DNA from: Sulfitobacter albidus
Lineage (GTDB): Bacteria; Pseudomonadota; Alphaproteobacteria; Rhodobacterales; Rhodobacteraceae
Reading direction: 5' to 3'
DNA: 64,000 bases
Assembly: GCF_018200035.1 (NCBI RefSeq)
Contig: NZ_CP073581.1
Location: forward strand, 864,501-928,500
The notes beneath the pieces were generated by a model, which was given only the letters and a program-made list of their open reading frames with translations, had not been told where the DNA came from and did not search any database. This document shows positions 1 to 8,759 of the stretch, in pieces. How positions within the stretch are numbered: position 1 is the first letter of the stretch; the number at the start of each line of letters is the position of its first letter. A program made the translations under genes and the position numbers.

Positions 1-2
1 AG

Positions 3-446
3 CTGCCGGACGCCTTTGCCGACTGGATCACATCGCTCGACATGGCGCCGATCGCGATCCTGATCTGCATCCTGCTGGCCTATGCCGTGCTGGGCATGTT
101 CATGGACGCGATCGGGATGCTTTTGCTGACGCTGCCGGTGGTCTACCCGGCGGTGATGGCGCTCAACGGAGGGGAGCTGGTCTCTGCCGCCGACAGTGCC
201 TTTGGCATGTCGGGCCCGATGTGTGCGATCTGGTTCGGGATCCTGGTGGTCAAGATGGCGGAGTTCTGTCTGATTACCCCGCCCATCGGGCTCAACTGCT
301 TTGTCGTGGCGGGGGTGCGGGACGATCTGACCGTGCAGGACGTGTTCAAGGGGGTCACACCGTTCTTCCTCGCCGATGCGGTGACGATCGCGCTGCTGGT
401 GGCCTTCCCCGGAATCGTGCTGTGGCTGCCGTCGCTTGCGGGTTAG
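3..446 (+). CDS. TRAP transporter large permease (DctM family), 3' end only
   Basis: The gene enters from the left edge, so the first part is missing; about 147 C-terminal residues are present. DctM is the 12-helix membrane subunit of tripartite ATP-independent periplasmic transporters, which import organic acids and similar solutes using an ion gradient and a periplasmic binding protein. The visible part has three hydrophobic spans and the family-typical segments GMFMDAIGMLLLTLPVVYP and EFCLITPPIGLNCFVV near the C-terminus. The stop codon overlaps the end of the convergent AI-2E gene by four bases. The substrate cannot be told from this fragment. Confidence 0.9.
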   Translation: MPDAFADWITSLDMAPIAILICILLAYAVLGMFMDAIGMLLLTLPVVYPAVMALNGGELVSAADSAFGMSGPMCAIWFGILVVKMAEFCLITPPIGLNCFVVAGVRDDLTVQDVFKGVTPFFLADAVTIALLVAFPGIVLWLPSLAG

Positions 447-1531
447 GGTTCGGGCTCGTTCATCGCCGTTTCCATCCGCTGTTCCGAGCTGTCGAGGAAG
501 TTGCCGATCAGGTGCAGCGCCTCGACATTCTCGCACACGACCTTGAACACCACGAGGAACGGCACCGCGATCAGCGCGCCCGCGATGCCCCAAAGCCAAC
601 CCCAGAACACCACTGTCAAGAAAACCGCCACGGTGTTCATGTTCAGGCGCCGTCCCACCAGCCAAGGGGTGATGAACTGCCCCTCTATCGTGGTCAGCGC
701 CTGATAGCCTAGCGGCGCCAGCAGGGCATAACCGACCGTATCGAAGGTGATGATCGCGTAGGCGCCGACGATCACCGATCCGATCACGCCGCCGATGTAG
801 GGCAGGAAGTTCAGCAAAAATGCCGCGATCCCAAAGATATAGGCGCCGGGCAGGCCAAGCAGATACAGAAAGCTGCCCACGCACAGGCCCAGCCCCGCGT
901 TGATCAGCGTAATCGTCAGCAGATAGCGCGACACGCGCCGCTCCACGTCGTAAACCGCCGCCAACGCGCGTTTCTTGCCGGTGAAGGTCTGAAAGGATTG
1001 CACCAGTTTCACGTAGAACAGATTGCCCGATGCCAGCAGGAACAGCGCCAGCACCAGCATCACCGCAATCGTGCCACCGAGGGTCACGCCCGCGTTCATG
1101 GCACTGCTCAGCAGGCCGGGTTGCTCGACGACGACACGCTGTGGATCGTCCTCACCGCCCTTGCTGATCTTTTCGACCTGCTCTGTCGTTTCGCGCACGG
1201 TCTCGACAGTGTCGGCCATGCCGGCAAGGCGCGACTGGATCTGCGCCCCCATGGTCTGCAGCTCGTTCGACCAGCTGCTGATGGTATTGGCCGACAGCCC
1301 CACAAGAACGAATATCATCGCCCCCGCTGTGCCGACCAGCAGCACCGCCGACACGCCGCTGGGGATGCCCATGCGGGCCATGCCGCGCGCCACGGGGCTC
1401 AGTGTCAGGGCGAGCAGAAAGCCCAGAAGGACCGGCAGGATCAGATCCTTGGCGAAATAGGCGGTGACAAAGCAGGCGATCACGCACAGCAATTGCAGGG
1501 ATCGACGGATCGAGGCGATGTTATCGGTCAC
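443..1531 (-). CDS. AI-2E family transporter (PerM/YdiK/TqsA-like membrane protein)
   Basis: A 362-residue polytopic inner-membrane protein. The layout is that of the AI-2E transporter family: two N-terminal helices (FVTAYFAKDLILPVLLGFLLAL), a helix around residue 65-80, a polar, partly coiled-coil segment of about 75 residues, then five or more C-terminal helices including FLLNFLPYIGGVIGSVIVGAYA and the LTTIEGQFITPWLVGRRLNMN motif. Members have been linked to export of autoinducer-2 or other small molecules, or to Na+/H+ antiport; the substrate here is unknown. The gene stands alone, convergent with the TRAP permease. Start chosen at the first ATG; family length is about 350 residues. Confidence 0.9.
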   Translation of the reverse strand: MTDNIASIRRSLQLLCVIACFVTAYFAKDLILPVLLGFLLALTLSPVARGMARMGIPSGVSAVLLVGTAGAMIFVLVGLSANTISSWSNELQTMGAQIQSRLAGMADTVETVRETTEQVEKISKGGEDDPQRVVVEQPGLLSSAMNAGVTLGGTIAVMLVLALFLLASGNLFYVKLVQSFQTFTGKKRALAAVYDVERRVSRYLLTITLINAGLGLCVGSFLYLLGLPGAYIFGIAAFLLNFLPYIGGVIGSVIVGAYAIITFDTVGYALLAPLGYQALTTIEGQFITPWLVGRRLNMNTVAVFLTVVFWGWLWGIAGALIAVPFLVVFKVVCENVEALHLIGNFLDSSEQRMETAMNEPEP

Positions 1532-1584
1532 GGGCGGTCCCCTTTATGGTGCATCATCACAAACGCGCGAGGCGGGTGATTGGT

Positions 1585-2991
1585 TCAGCCGCGATACGGG
1601 GTAAATGCATCCACGTCCAGCGCGCCCGCGCGGCGCAGCACGGCAACCCAGGCGGCGATGCCTTCGGGGATGGAGGCCGCGCGCAGAAATTCATTGGGCG
1701 CGTGGAAATCCTCGTCGGACGTGGAAAAGGAAAACATCACCGTTTCAATCCCCAGCACGTCCTTGATCATGTTCACCAGCGGCAGGGACGCGCCCATGCG
1801 CACGTGGCGCGGGCGGTGGCCATGCACAGCCTCCAGCGCGTCGCCGCAGGCGATCAGCAGCGGGTGACCCTGCGGCACGCTGGCCGCATCGGTGGCCTGG
1901 CGCACGTCAAAGACATCGAGGGTGGCGCCCGCTGGCGTGCGCGCCCGCAGATCGGCGATCACCGCGTCCTGTGCGCGGGCGGCGTCCTGACCGGGGGGAA
2001 AGCGCAGCGTGATCTTGGCGTGCGCCTCGGCGGGGGTGACGGTCTTGCCGCCCGCGCCGGTGTGGCCGCCCCACATCCCGTTGAGCTCGACCGTGGGCCG
2101 CAGCCAGAGACGTTCGAGCGTGGTGTAGCCGTCCTCCCCCTGTGGCACCGTCCCGAGCGCGTCGGCAAAGGCCCCCTCGTCAAAGGGGATATTGGCCATC
2201 TCTGCCCGTTCATCCGCGTCCGGTTCGGGCAGGCCGTCGGTGAATCCCGGGCAGGTGATGCGGCCCGCGTCATCGTGCAGCCCGGCGAGCAGACGCGCCA
2301 TTTCGTGCAGCGCGTTGGGCACCGCCCCGCCGTAGCGGCCCGAGTGCAGATCCTTGGCCGCCGTGCGCAGCGTGATCTCGAACCCGCCACTGCCGCGCGA
2401 GCCGACGTTGAGCGTCAACAGATCCGCCCGCCAGCGCCCGCCGTCCGCCGACAGCATCGCGTCGGCCGACAGCAGATCGGCGTTTTCATTGAGGATCGCG
2501 GGCATGGAGGGGCTGCCGGTCTCTTCCTCGCCCTCGATCAGTAATTTGACGTTGAGGGGCAGGGTGCCGTCGACGGCTTCAAACGCCGCCAGCGCGTGCA
2601 GCGCGATCAGCAGTGGGCCCTTGTCGTCCGAGATGCCCCGCGCGTAGAGCCGACCGTCGCGTTCCGTCATCTCGAAGGGCGGGCTGTGCCACAGATCATA
2701 GGGCTCGGGCGGTTGCACGTCGTAGTGGCCGTAGACCAGCAGCGTGGGCGCGCCGGGGTGTTCCAGCCGTTCGGCATAGAGTGCCTGATGCCCGCTGTCC
2801 GCAGGGCCAAGGCGGCGTTGATTGGTAAATCCGGCCTCGGCGATCAGCCCTTCGAGAAAGCTGCGGGTGTCCTCCATCGCGCGCGCCTGCGCCGGGTCAC
2901 CGCCGACGGAGGGCAGGGCGGTAAAGGCGGCAAGGCGTTCGCGGTAGCGATCCACCGTCGCCAGCGCATGGTCGGTGACACGGCAGCTCAT
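1585..2991 (-). CDS. M20 family metallopeptidase (dipeptidase/deacylase type)
   Basis: 468 residues. M20 enzymes are cytosolic di-zinc hydrolases that cleave peptide or N-acyl/N-carbamoyl amide bonds. The motifs are in order: GHYDVQP with the first metal His and Asp (about residue 88), GISDDKGP with the bridging Asp (about 119), and EGEEETGS with the catalytic and metal-binding Glu (about 154). A dimerisation-domain segment follows ([15 protein letters not shown]), then a C-terminal metal His in DEDFHAPNE. The start at 2991 overlaps the upstream SDR stop (ATGA); a longer open frame upstream lies wholly inside the SDR and is not used. It is the last gene of the marR-led operon, where it would complete hydrolysis of the imported substrate (inference). 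Confidence 0.92.
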   Translation of the reverse strand: MSCRVTDHALATVDRYRERLAAFTALPSVGGDPAQARAMEDTRSFLEGLIAEAGFTNQRRLGPADSGHQALYAERLEHPGAPTLLVYGHYDVQPPEPYDLWHSPPFEMTERDGRLYARGISDDKGPLLIALHALAAFEAVDGTLPLNVKLLIEGEEETGSPSMPAILNENADLLSADAMLSADGGRWRADLLTLNVGSRGSGGFEITLRTAAKDLHSGRYGGAVPNALHEMARLLAGLHDDAGRITCPGFTDGLPEPDADERAEMANIPFDEGAFADALGTVPQGEDGYTTLERLWLRPTVELNGMWGGHTGAGGKTVTPAEAHAKITLRFPPGQDAARAQDAVIADLRARTPAGATLDVFDVRQATDAASVPQGHPLLIACGDALEAVHGHRPRHVRMGASLPLVNMIKDVLGIETVMFSFSTSDEDFHAPNEFLRAASIPEGIAAWVAVLRRAGALDVDAFTPYRG

Positions 2992-3704
2992 GTGACGCCC
3001 CCGTCCACCGACAGGATCTGCCCGGTGATCCAGCTTGCCGCGTCCGAGCACAGGAAAGCGACGGCGCTGGCGATGTCCTGCGGCGTGCCAAGGCGCCTTG
3101 TGTGGATGCGCTGCACCAGTGCCGCTTGCCCCTCCGTGCCCATCGCGGCCCATTGCCGTTCGGTCGCGGGGTTGGAGAGCACGAAACCGGGGGCGACGGA
3201 ATTGACGGTCACGCCCGAGGGCGCGAACTCAAAGCTCAGCTGTTTGGTCAGACCGACCAGTGCGTGTTTTGCCGCCGTATAGGCCTGAATCCCCGTCAGG
3301 CTGGGCCGCAGCCCCGCACCGGAGGAGATCGTGACGATCCGCCCCCAGCCGCGCGCGGCCATGGCGGGCGCGCAGGCTTTTGCCAGATGAAAGGCCGAAT
3401 CGACATTGGCTGCAAAGATCGCGCGCCAGTCCTCGGCGCTAACCTCGGCCAGCGGTCGGCCCACCTGACCACGCACGCCGCCTGCGGCGTTGACCACCAC
3501 GTCGGGTGGCGCGGGAAGGGCGGCGATCATCGCCGCCACGGCCTGCGCATCGGCAAGATCGGCGGGGGCAAAGCGCAGATCGAGGCCGGGGTCACTGCCG
3601 GGCATGTCGCTGACGGTCACGTCCATCCCCGCGGCGCTCAGATCGCGGGCGATGGCCGCGCCGATGCCCCCCACGGCGCCGGTGACAAGGGCGGTGCGGG
3701 TCAT
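2988..3704 (-). CDS. SDR family NAD(P)-dependent oxidoreductase
   Basis: 238 residues, normal for a classical short-chain dehydrogenase/reductase. The N-terminal Rossmann motif is [12 protein letters not shown] (about residues 8-19) and the structural NAG-type motif is NAAGG (about 87). The catalytic Ser lies in TISSGAG, and the Tyr and Lys in YTAAKHA (YxxxK). The C-terminal SVDGG is typical. The ATG at 3704 follows a GGAGAA ribosome-binding site. The gene overlaps the M20 gene by four bases and, once a one-base deficit upstream is repaired, the ketopantoate reductase gene as well. The substrate is unknown; it probably oxidises or reduces an alcohol/ketone intermediate of the same pathway. 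Confidence 0.92.
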   Translation of the reverse strand: MTRTALVTGAVGGIGAAIARDLSAAGMDVTVSDMPGSDPGLDLRFAPADLADAQAVAAMIAALPAPPDVVVNAAGGVRGQVGRPLAEVSAEDWRAIFAANVDSAFHLAKACAPAMAARGWGRIVTISSGAGLRPSLTGIQAYTAAKHALVGLTKQLSFEFAPSGVTVNSVAPGFVLSNPATERQWAAMGTEGQAALVQRIHTRRLGTPQDIASAVAFLCSDAASWITGQILSVDGGVT

Positions 3705-3726
3705 GGGGCGTTCTCCAGCAGTTTGG

Positions 3727-4728
3727 TCAGCTCGTGGAACGTGGCCGTGGATTGCGGCCGGCGCCCCCCTCAATGTCGTGGATCAGCTCGACCAGACGGG
3801 CGGTGAGCGGCGTGGGGATGCCGTGGCTGTGCGCGATCTTGACCACGCGGCCCACCTGCGGGTCGACCTCGGTGCGGCGCTTGCGCACCGCCAGATCGCG
3901 GTAGATGCCGGTATGGGTCTTGGCCGTCTTGGCGTTATGCGCGGCAAGGGCGGCGAGCGAGGCGGAGGCCGCTTCAGACGGCGCGCCGGGGGCAAAGGCC
4001 GCAGGGTCAAACCCGTTAAACCCCTTTGGCGTCACGCCTTCGGCGGCGGCGGTCGCCATGACTTCGCGGGCAAGCGTCATCAGCGCGGGGCCGCGCGCGG
4101 GATCGGCAAAATTCTCGGTCATGCTGTCGTGGGTGAGGGCGGTCGCAAAGAGCATCACGCCGTATCCCATCTTGCCCCAGAGATAGGCGAATATATCCTC
4201 GGTCAGCACCGCGTCAGGCTCGTAATGCTGCCAGAGCGCGTGCATCGCGCGGGTGCGGTCGCGGATCTGGCCGTCGATCTCGCCGATCACCACGGCGGCG
4301 CGGTTGCCCAGCAGGATCTCGCCCGGCCCCAGCCAATCTGCACCGTAGTTCACGAAGGCCCCCATGGTGCGTTCCGCGCCGGCACGGGCGGCGATGGTAT
4401 GCGCATTGAGGCCGTTTTGCGCGGAGAGGACATATCCATCCTCGGCCAGATGCGGCAGCAGCATCTCCAGCGCGTCCTCGGTCGCCTGCGCTTTGACCGC
4501 CAGCACGATGCGGCTGTAGGTGCCGGTGAGCTGATCTGGGGTCACGCAGGGGACGACTTGGGTGAATTCCGCGACCGGGCCGGTGATGCGCAAACCGTCG
4601 GTGGCGCAGGCCCGCGCGTGATCCGCCACGATGTCGACCATCAGAACGGGCACGCCCGCGCGCGCGAGATACGCGCCAAAGACGCCGCCGATGGCGCCCG
4701 CGCCCCAGATCAGGACCGGATCGTTCAT
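3727..4728 (-). CDS. Ketopantoate reductase family protein (ApbA/PanE), C-terminus frameshifted as sequenced
   Basis: 333 residues as written. The N-terminal NAD(P)-binding motif is [15 protein letters not shown]; the central part has NGLNA, and the C-terminal helical domain follows the ApbA/PanE fold. The family reduces 2-oxo acids such as ketopantoate to hydroxy acids, but in catabolic clusters paralogues act on other substrates. The last 14 residues look wrong. Adding one base to the six-C run at 3764-3769 replaces them with [20 protein letters not shown] and moves the stop to 3701. That tail resembles family C-termini and creates an ATGA overlap with the SDR, as at every other junction of this operon. 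The start at 4728 overlaps the creatininase stop. Confidence 0.88.
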   Translation of the reverse strand: MNDPVLIWGAGAIGGVFGAYLARAGVPVLMVDIVADHARACATDGLRITGPVAEFTQVVPCVTPDQLTGTYSRIVLAVKAQATEDALEMLLPHLAEDGYVLSAQNGLNAHTIAARAGAERTMGAFVNYGADWLGPGEILLGNRAAVVIGEIDGQIRDRTRAMHALWQHYEPDAVLTEDIFAYLWGKMGYGVMLFATALTHDSMTENFADPARGPALMTLAREVMATAAAEGVTPKGFNGFDPAAFAPGAPSEAASASLAALAAHNAKTAKTHTGIYRDLAVRKRRTEVDPQVGRVVKIAHSHGIPTPLTARLVELIHDIEGGAGRNPRPRSTS

Positions 4729-5426
4729 GCCCACGGCCCTTCGAGCGCGTCGCGCACTTCGGCGACGCCAGTCTCCCAGATCGCCTGCATCTCGGCGTCG
4801 GGTTTTTGCCACGCGCCGCCGAAGGAGCCATCGCCCAGCACCTCGCGCGCCGCCGCAGGGCCGCGCGCCTTCATCGCGGTCATGTCGACGGGGGGCTTTT
4901 CGCCCGCAGGCGCGGGGGCGTGGGGCAGGCGCGTCCAGGGAAAATTCTCCATCCAGTTGGCGTGGCTGCCGGATGTGTCCGTCGCCTGCACCGCCGCCCA
5001 AGTCCGGGGCGCGCTCCACCAGTTGTGGAATTTGATCGACATATCGGGGTGTTCCGCCATCAGCTCCTGGGCCAGCGCGCGTACAGGATCATTGCCGCCG
5101 TGGCCGTTGACGATCAACACACGGGTGAAGCCCGCGCGCCGCACCGAGGCGATCACGTCGCGCATCACAGCCAGCAGGGTTTCGACGCGCAGCGACACGG
5201 TGCCGGGGTAGGCGTTGAAATAGGGCGCGAGGCCGAAGGGCATGACCGGGTAGACCGGCACACCGAGCGGCTCTGCCGCCTCCACGCTCACCCGCTCGGC
5301 CAGGATCATATCGACGCAGAGCGACAGTTGCGCGTGCTGCTCGGTCGAGCCGATGGGCACGATGCAGCGTGGATCGCGGGCGGCAGCGGCTTCGACATCG
5401 CGCCAGTTCATGTCACTGATTTTCAT
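4725..5426 (-). CDS. Creatininase family protein (amidohydrolase)
   Basis: 233 residues. The creatininase family contains di-metal cyclic-amide hydrolases (creatininase, MftE-like and FAPy deformylase types). Seen here: PIGSTEQHAQLSLCVD with the metal-binding Glu and Asp (about residues 24-39), VNGHGGND with a metal His (about 110), and a Glu-containing C-terminal helix. The usual first-loop His after the EQH segment (HGPHLP in many members) is replaced by HAQLSL, so the specificity may differ from creatininase. The start at 5426 overlaps the marR stop (ATGA). Its operon with a ketopantoate-reductase homologue, SDR and M20 peptidase suggests opening of a lactam or amide ring (inference). Confidence 0.9.
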   Translation of the reverse strand: MKISDMNWRDVEAAAARDPRCIVPIGSTEQHAQLSLCVDMILAERVSVEAAEPLGVPVYPVMPFGLAPYFNAYPGTVSLRVETLLAVMRDVIASVRRAGFTRVLIVNGHGGNDPVRALAQELMAEHPDMSIKFHNWWSAPRTWAAVQATDTSGSHANWMENFPWTRLPHAPAPAGEKPPVDMTAMKARGPAAAREVLGDGSFGGAWQKPDAEMQAIWETGVAEVRDALEGPWA

Positions 5427-5965
5427 GGGGCGTCCTTTTTGGGGGAGGGGAGATCGGCGGCCCAATCGGGCGCCTTGACCACGAGTTTCGAGAGCAGCCC
5501 GCTGAGGATCTGCCGCTCTGCCGGGTCGAGCGCGGCCAACATGCGGCTTTCCTGTCCGGCAAAGACATCGACGGTTTCATCGAACAGGGTCTGCCCCGTC
5601 GGGCTGAGGTGCAGCGCCTGACTGCGCGCGCCGATGTCGGCCTCGCCCCGCCGTTCGATAAGCCCACGCTTCTCCAGCGCCTTGATCGCGCGTGAAAGCG
5701 TATTCTTGGGAAAGCCCGACGTGCGCGAGATGTCGCGCGCCGTGCCGCCCGGCGAGAGTGCCAGCGAATAGAGGCACACGTATTCTGGGCGGCTCAGCCC
5801 GTGGGCGTCGCGGATCCAGTCATAAAGCATGCCGTTGTAGCACAGGCCCAGATAGTTCAGGCGGAACGAAATCGGGCAGGGATTGTCCCATAGTTTTGCG
5901 TCCAGCATGGCGCTGGGGCTGCCGGTGGTGTCCTGGGCCAGCGTGTCGGGAGAGGCTGCCGTCAT
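5423..5965 (-). CDS. MarR family winged-helix transcriptional regulator
   Basis: 180 residues. A MarR-type winged helix covers about residues 60-135, with the recognition region SRTSGFPKNTLSRAIKALEKRGLIER and the wing GARSQALHLSPTG. It has an N-terminal extension of about 35 residues. It is the first gene of the minus-strand operon, preceded by AAGGAGAT. It faces the ABC importer operon across a 157-bp gap holding two near-identical palindromes (see 6005 and 6059), its likely operators. It probably responds to the transported compound and controls both arms (inference). Confidence 0.9.
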   Translation of the reverse strand: MTAASPDTLAQDTTGSPSAMLDAKLWDNPCPISFRLNYLGLCYNGMLYDWIRDAHGLSRPEYVCLYSLALSPGGTARDISRTSGFPKNTLSRAIKALEKRGLIERRGEADIGARSQALHLSPTGQTLFDETVDVFAGQESRMLAALDPAERQILSGLLSKLVVKAPDWAADLPSPKKDAP

Positions 5966-6004
5966 TCTGCGCTAATCTCCTTTAGCGGGAGCGGATAATG
6001 AACA

Positions 6005-6022
6005 AAGTTCCAAATAGAACTT
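6005..6022. promoter_or_regulatory. Probable MarR operator 1
   Basis: AAGTTCcaaataGAACTT: perfect 6-bp arms around a 6-bp centre, in the gap between marR and the ABC operon, close to marR. It shares the core GTTCCAAAT with the site at 6059. A possible -35 hexamer (TTGACG) for the ABC operon starts at 6021 and overlaps the right arm. Assignment to MarR is inferred from position and symmetry. Confidence 0.65.
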
Positions 6023-6058
6023 GACGGATACTGTAAACCGCAGCAGTTTTGAAAAACA

Positions 6059-6074
6059 AGTTCCAAATGGAACC
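6059..6074. promoter_or_regulatory. Probable MarR operator 2
   Basis: GTTCCaaatGGAAC (6060-6073) is a palindrome with perfect 5-bp arms. Its centre is 53 bp, about five helical turns, from the centre of the first site. It lies about 50 bp upstream of the binding-protein start codon, so binding could block the ABC operon promoter. Confidence 0.65.
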
Positions 6075-6122
6075 TAAATGAAGAAACAAGAAAATACTGC
6101 ACTCATCCAGAGGGAGACTACT

Positions 6123-7715
6123 GTGAAGACAACATTCAATCTCAAAAGGCTGATCGCGGCGGGTGCCGTGGCAGCACTGGGCGCGGGGGCTGTCTCGGCG
6201 CAGACGCTCACGATGGGCGTGCGCGGCGGGCCGGAATCGCTTGATCCGCATTTCTCGGCGCTGGGCAGCCACGCTGAAGCGGCCAAGCATATCTTTGACA
6301 CGCTGGTCTGGTCCGGCACCGATCTCCAGATCGAGCCGGGTCTGGCGACCGAATGGACGCCGATTGACGAGGACACCTGGGAATTCAAGCTGCGCGAGGG
6401 CGTGAAATTCCACGACGGCAGTGATTTCACCGCCGAGGATGTGAAATTCTCGATCGAGCGGATCCCGGTCGTGACCGGCCCCACGACGACCACGATCTAC
6501 GTGCGCCGTGTGAGCGAGGTCGAGATCATCGACGATTACACGCTCAACATCCACACCGACGGCCCGGCAGCGACGCTGCCGTTCGATTTCGTGCGCCTGT
6601 TCATTGTCTCTTCCGAGGCGGCCGCCGATTTCTCGACGCCAGAGACAGCCGCCGCTGGTTTCAACTCCGGCGAGGCGACCATCGGCACCGGCCCCTATAA
6701 ATACGTCAGCTGGGAGCCAAAGGGTGATCTGGTGCTGGAGCGGTTCGACGACTACTGGCGCGGCATGGGCGCGTGGGAACAGGTCATCCGCAAGGAGATC
6801 CCCAACGATAGCTCACGTCTCGCGGCGCTGAAGTCGGGGCAGGTGGATCTGGTCAACTACGTCTCATCGGTCGACTATCTGGCGCTGGAGCGTGACGCGG
6901 CGGTCGATGCGATCAAGGGCGATTCCGTCTACGTGATGAACCTGCAACTCGACCAGCGCGAGGACACGCCAAAGGTCTTTGCCAACGACGGCTCGAAACT
7001 GGATGAAAACCCGCTGCGCGACCCGCTCGTGCGCGAGGCGATTGATCTGGCGATTGACCGCGAAACCATGGTCGACATCGTGCTCGAAGGTCTGGGCAAA
7101 CCGGCCAACCAGATGATGCCTCCGGGCTTCTTTGGCTCGTCCGAGGATATCCCGATGCCCGAGTACAACCCCGAGCGTGCCAAGGAGCTGTTGGCCGAGG
7201 CGGGCTATCCAGACGGGTTCAAGATCGAGCTCTATTGCACCGCCGACCGCCTGCCGGGCGATGGCGCGATCTGTCAGGGTCTGGGCCAAATGTTCAGCCA
7301 GATCGGCATTACCACGGATGTGAACGCGATCAGCAAGACCGTCTATTTCCCCGCGCAGGCGCGGCTGGAATACTCGGTGTTCATGAACGGCTGGGGCACC
7401 CTCACGGGGGAGGCATCCTACACGCTGGGCAGCCTTGCACACTCCAACAACCCGGATGTCAAACTCGGCGCGTTCAACCGGATCGAGTACAAGAACGACA
7501 AGGTGGATGAGCTGATGCAGGCCGGGGCCACCATGCTGGACGCCGACGAACGCCGCGCGACCTATGAGGAAGCGATGGAGCTGACCATGGCCGACCGTGC
7601 CTATATCTCGATCGTGCAGCTGCAAACGGTCTGGGGCGCCAAGGCCGGCGCGCTGGAGTTCGATCCGCGCTTTGACGAGGACACGCTCGCGTTCTTCGTG
7701 AAGCCCGCCGAATAA
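6123..7715 (+). CDS. ABC transporter periplasmic substrate-binding protein, family 5 (peptide/nickel type)
   Basis: 530 residues from the GTG at 6123, which follows GAGGGAGAC; an upstream in-frame ATG at 6078 lies in the second operator and is less likely. An N-terminal signal peptide (MKTTFNLKRL, then an Ala/Gly-rich core ending AVSA-Q) directs export to the periplasm. The body is a DppA/OppA-type SBP_bac_5 domain: GGPESLDPHFSALGSHAEA, the FDTLVW segment, EFKLREGVKFHDGSDFTAEDV and the TGPY-type motif GTGPYKYVSWEPKG. It captures a peptide-like or other small amide ligand for the permease genes that follow. It is separated from the first permease by a stable hairpin. Confidence 0.93.
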   Translation: MKTTFNLKRLIAAGAVAALGAGAVSAQTLTMGVRGGPESLDPHFSALGSHAEAAKHIFDTLVWSGTDLQIEPGLATEWTPIDEDTWEFKLREGVKFHDGSDFTAEDVKFSIERIPVVTGPTTTTIYVRRVSEVEIIDDYTLNIHTDGPAATLPFDFVRLFIVSSEAAADFSTPETAAAGFNSGEATIGTGPYKYVSWEPKGDLVLERFDDYWRGMGAWEQVIRKEIPNDSSRLAALKSGQVDLVNYVSSVDYLALERDAAVDAIKGDSVYVMNLQLDQREDTPKVFANDGSKLDENPLRDPLVREAIDLAIDRETMVDIVLEGLGKPANQMMPPGFFGSSEDIPMPEYNPERAKELLAEAGYPDGFKIELYCTADRLPGDGAICQGLGQMFSQIGITTDVNAISKTVYFPAQARLEYSVFMNGWGTLTGEASYTLGSLAHSNNPDVKLGAFNRIEYKNDKVDELMQAGATMLDADERRATYEEAMELTMADRAYISIVQLQTVWGAKAGALEFDPRFDEDTLAFFVKPAE

Positions 7716-7727
7716 GCACGCTATCGG

Positions 7728-7754
7728 GGCGGGCCGCAATGCTGGCCCGCCTTT
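7728..7754 (+). terminator. Intra-operon hairpin after the binding-protein gene
   Basis: GGCGGGCC (7728-7735), an 8-base loop, then GGCCCGCC (7744-7751) and TTT. The perfect 8-bp GC stem sits just after the binding-protein stop. Such hairpins commonly attenuate read-through or protect the upstream mRNA, so that binding protein exceeds permease. The short T run makes full termination unlikely. Confidence 0.6.
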
Positions 7755-7784
7755 CCCCCGCATATCCCCTAAAGGACGCCCCCC

Positions 7785-8759
7785 ATGCTCGGCTTTGTGA
7801 TCCAGCGGCTGTTGCAGGCCATCGCCGTGATGGCCGTGATGTCGGTGATCGTGTTTTTTGGCGTCTACGCCATCGGCAACCCGGTCGATATCGTGATCCC
7901 GCCCGACGCCACGCAGGAAATCCGGGAGGAGGCGATCCGCCGTCTGGGCCTCGACCGCCCCGTGTGGGAGCAATACGGGATCTTTGTCGTAAACTTGCTG
8001 CAGGGCGATTTCGGCCGCAGTTTCATCTATAACGAGCCGGTCCTGCAGCTGATCGGCGGGCGCCTTCCCGCCACGCTTGAGCTGGTATTGATCTCGGTCG
8101 TTTCGGCCACCGTGCTGGGCGTGAGCCTCGGGATCTACGCGGGCTACCGCCCCGACGGCTGGCTGAGCAAGACGATCATGGCCGTGTCGATCCTGGGCTT
8201 TTCGGTGCCGTCCTTCTGGGTCGGGCTGATCCTCATTCTGACCTTCGCGGTCTCGCTGGGCTGGCTGCCCGCGGGCGGGCGCGGAGAGACGGTGGAGCTT
8301 TGGGGCATCCGCTGGTCCTTCCTCACCATCGACGGGTTGAGCCACATCGTCCTGCCGGCCGTGAACCTCGCCCTGTTCAAATTCGCCATGATGATCCGCC
8401 TCGCGCGGGCCGGGACGCGGGAAATCATGCTGACCGACACGGTGAAATTCGCCCGTGCCGCGGGCATTTCCGAGCGTGTCATCCTGCGCCGGCACCTTTT
8501 GAAACTCATCTCGATCCCGATCATCACTGTCTTTGGGCTTGAACTCGGATCAACCCTCGCCTTTGCCGTGGTGACCGAGACGATTTTCAGCTGGCCGGGT
8601 GTCGGCAAGCTGATCATCGACAGCATCGCCGTGCTCGACCGGCCCGTGATGGTCGCCTATCTCATCCTGATCGCGCTTTTGTTCGTGACCATTAATTTTG
8701 TTGTGGATCTGGTCTTTGCCCTGATCGATCCGCGCCTGCGCACAAAGGCCGCCGCATGA
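7785..8759 (+). CDS. ABC transporter permease, DppB/OppB type
   Basis: 324 residues. The first membrane subunit of a peptide-type importer: an N-terminal helix (LLQAIAVMAVMSVIVFFGVYAI), a periplasmic loop with LGLDRPVWEQYG and GDFGRSFIYNEPV, then five further helices. The cytoplasmic EAA-type coupling loop is AAGISERVILRRHLLKL (about residue 226). AAAGGAC lies before the ATG at 7785. The stop overlaps the next gene start by four bases. Confidence 0.95.
   Translation: MLGFVIQRLLQAIAVMAVMSVIVFFGVYAIGNPVDIVIPPDATQEIREEAIRRLGLDRPVWEQYGIFVVNLLQGDFGRSFIYNEPVLQLIGGRLPATLELVLISVVSATVLGVSLGIYAGYRPDGWLSKTIMAVSILGFSVPSFWVGLILILTFAVSLGWLPAGGRGETVELWGIRWSFLTIDGLSHIVLPAVNLALFKFAMMIRLARAGTREIMLTDTVKFARAAGISERVILRRHLLKLISIPIITVFGLELGSTLAFAVVTETIFSWPGVGKLIIDSIAVLDRPVMVAYLILIALLFVTINFVVDLVFALIDPRLRTKAAA

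Noticed and set aside
6864..8495. Antisense open frame of 543 codons over the binding-protein and permease genes
   Set aside because: It covers two well-supported transporter genes on the other strand and has a His/Asp/Arg-rich composition typical of shadow frames.
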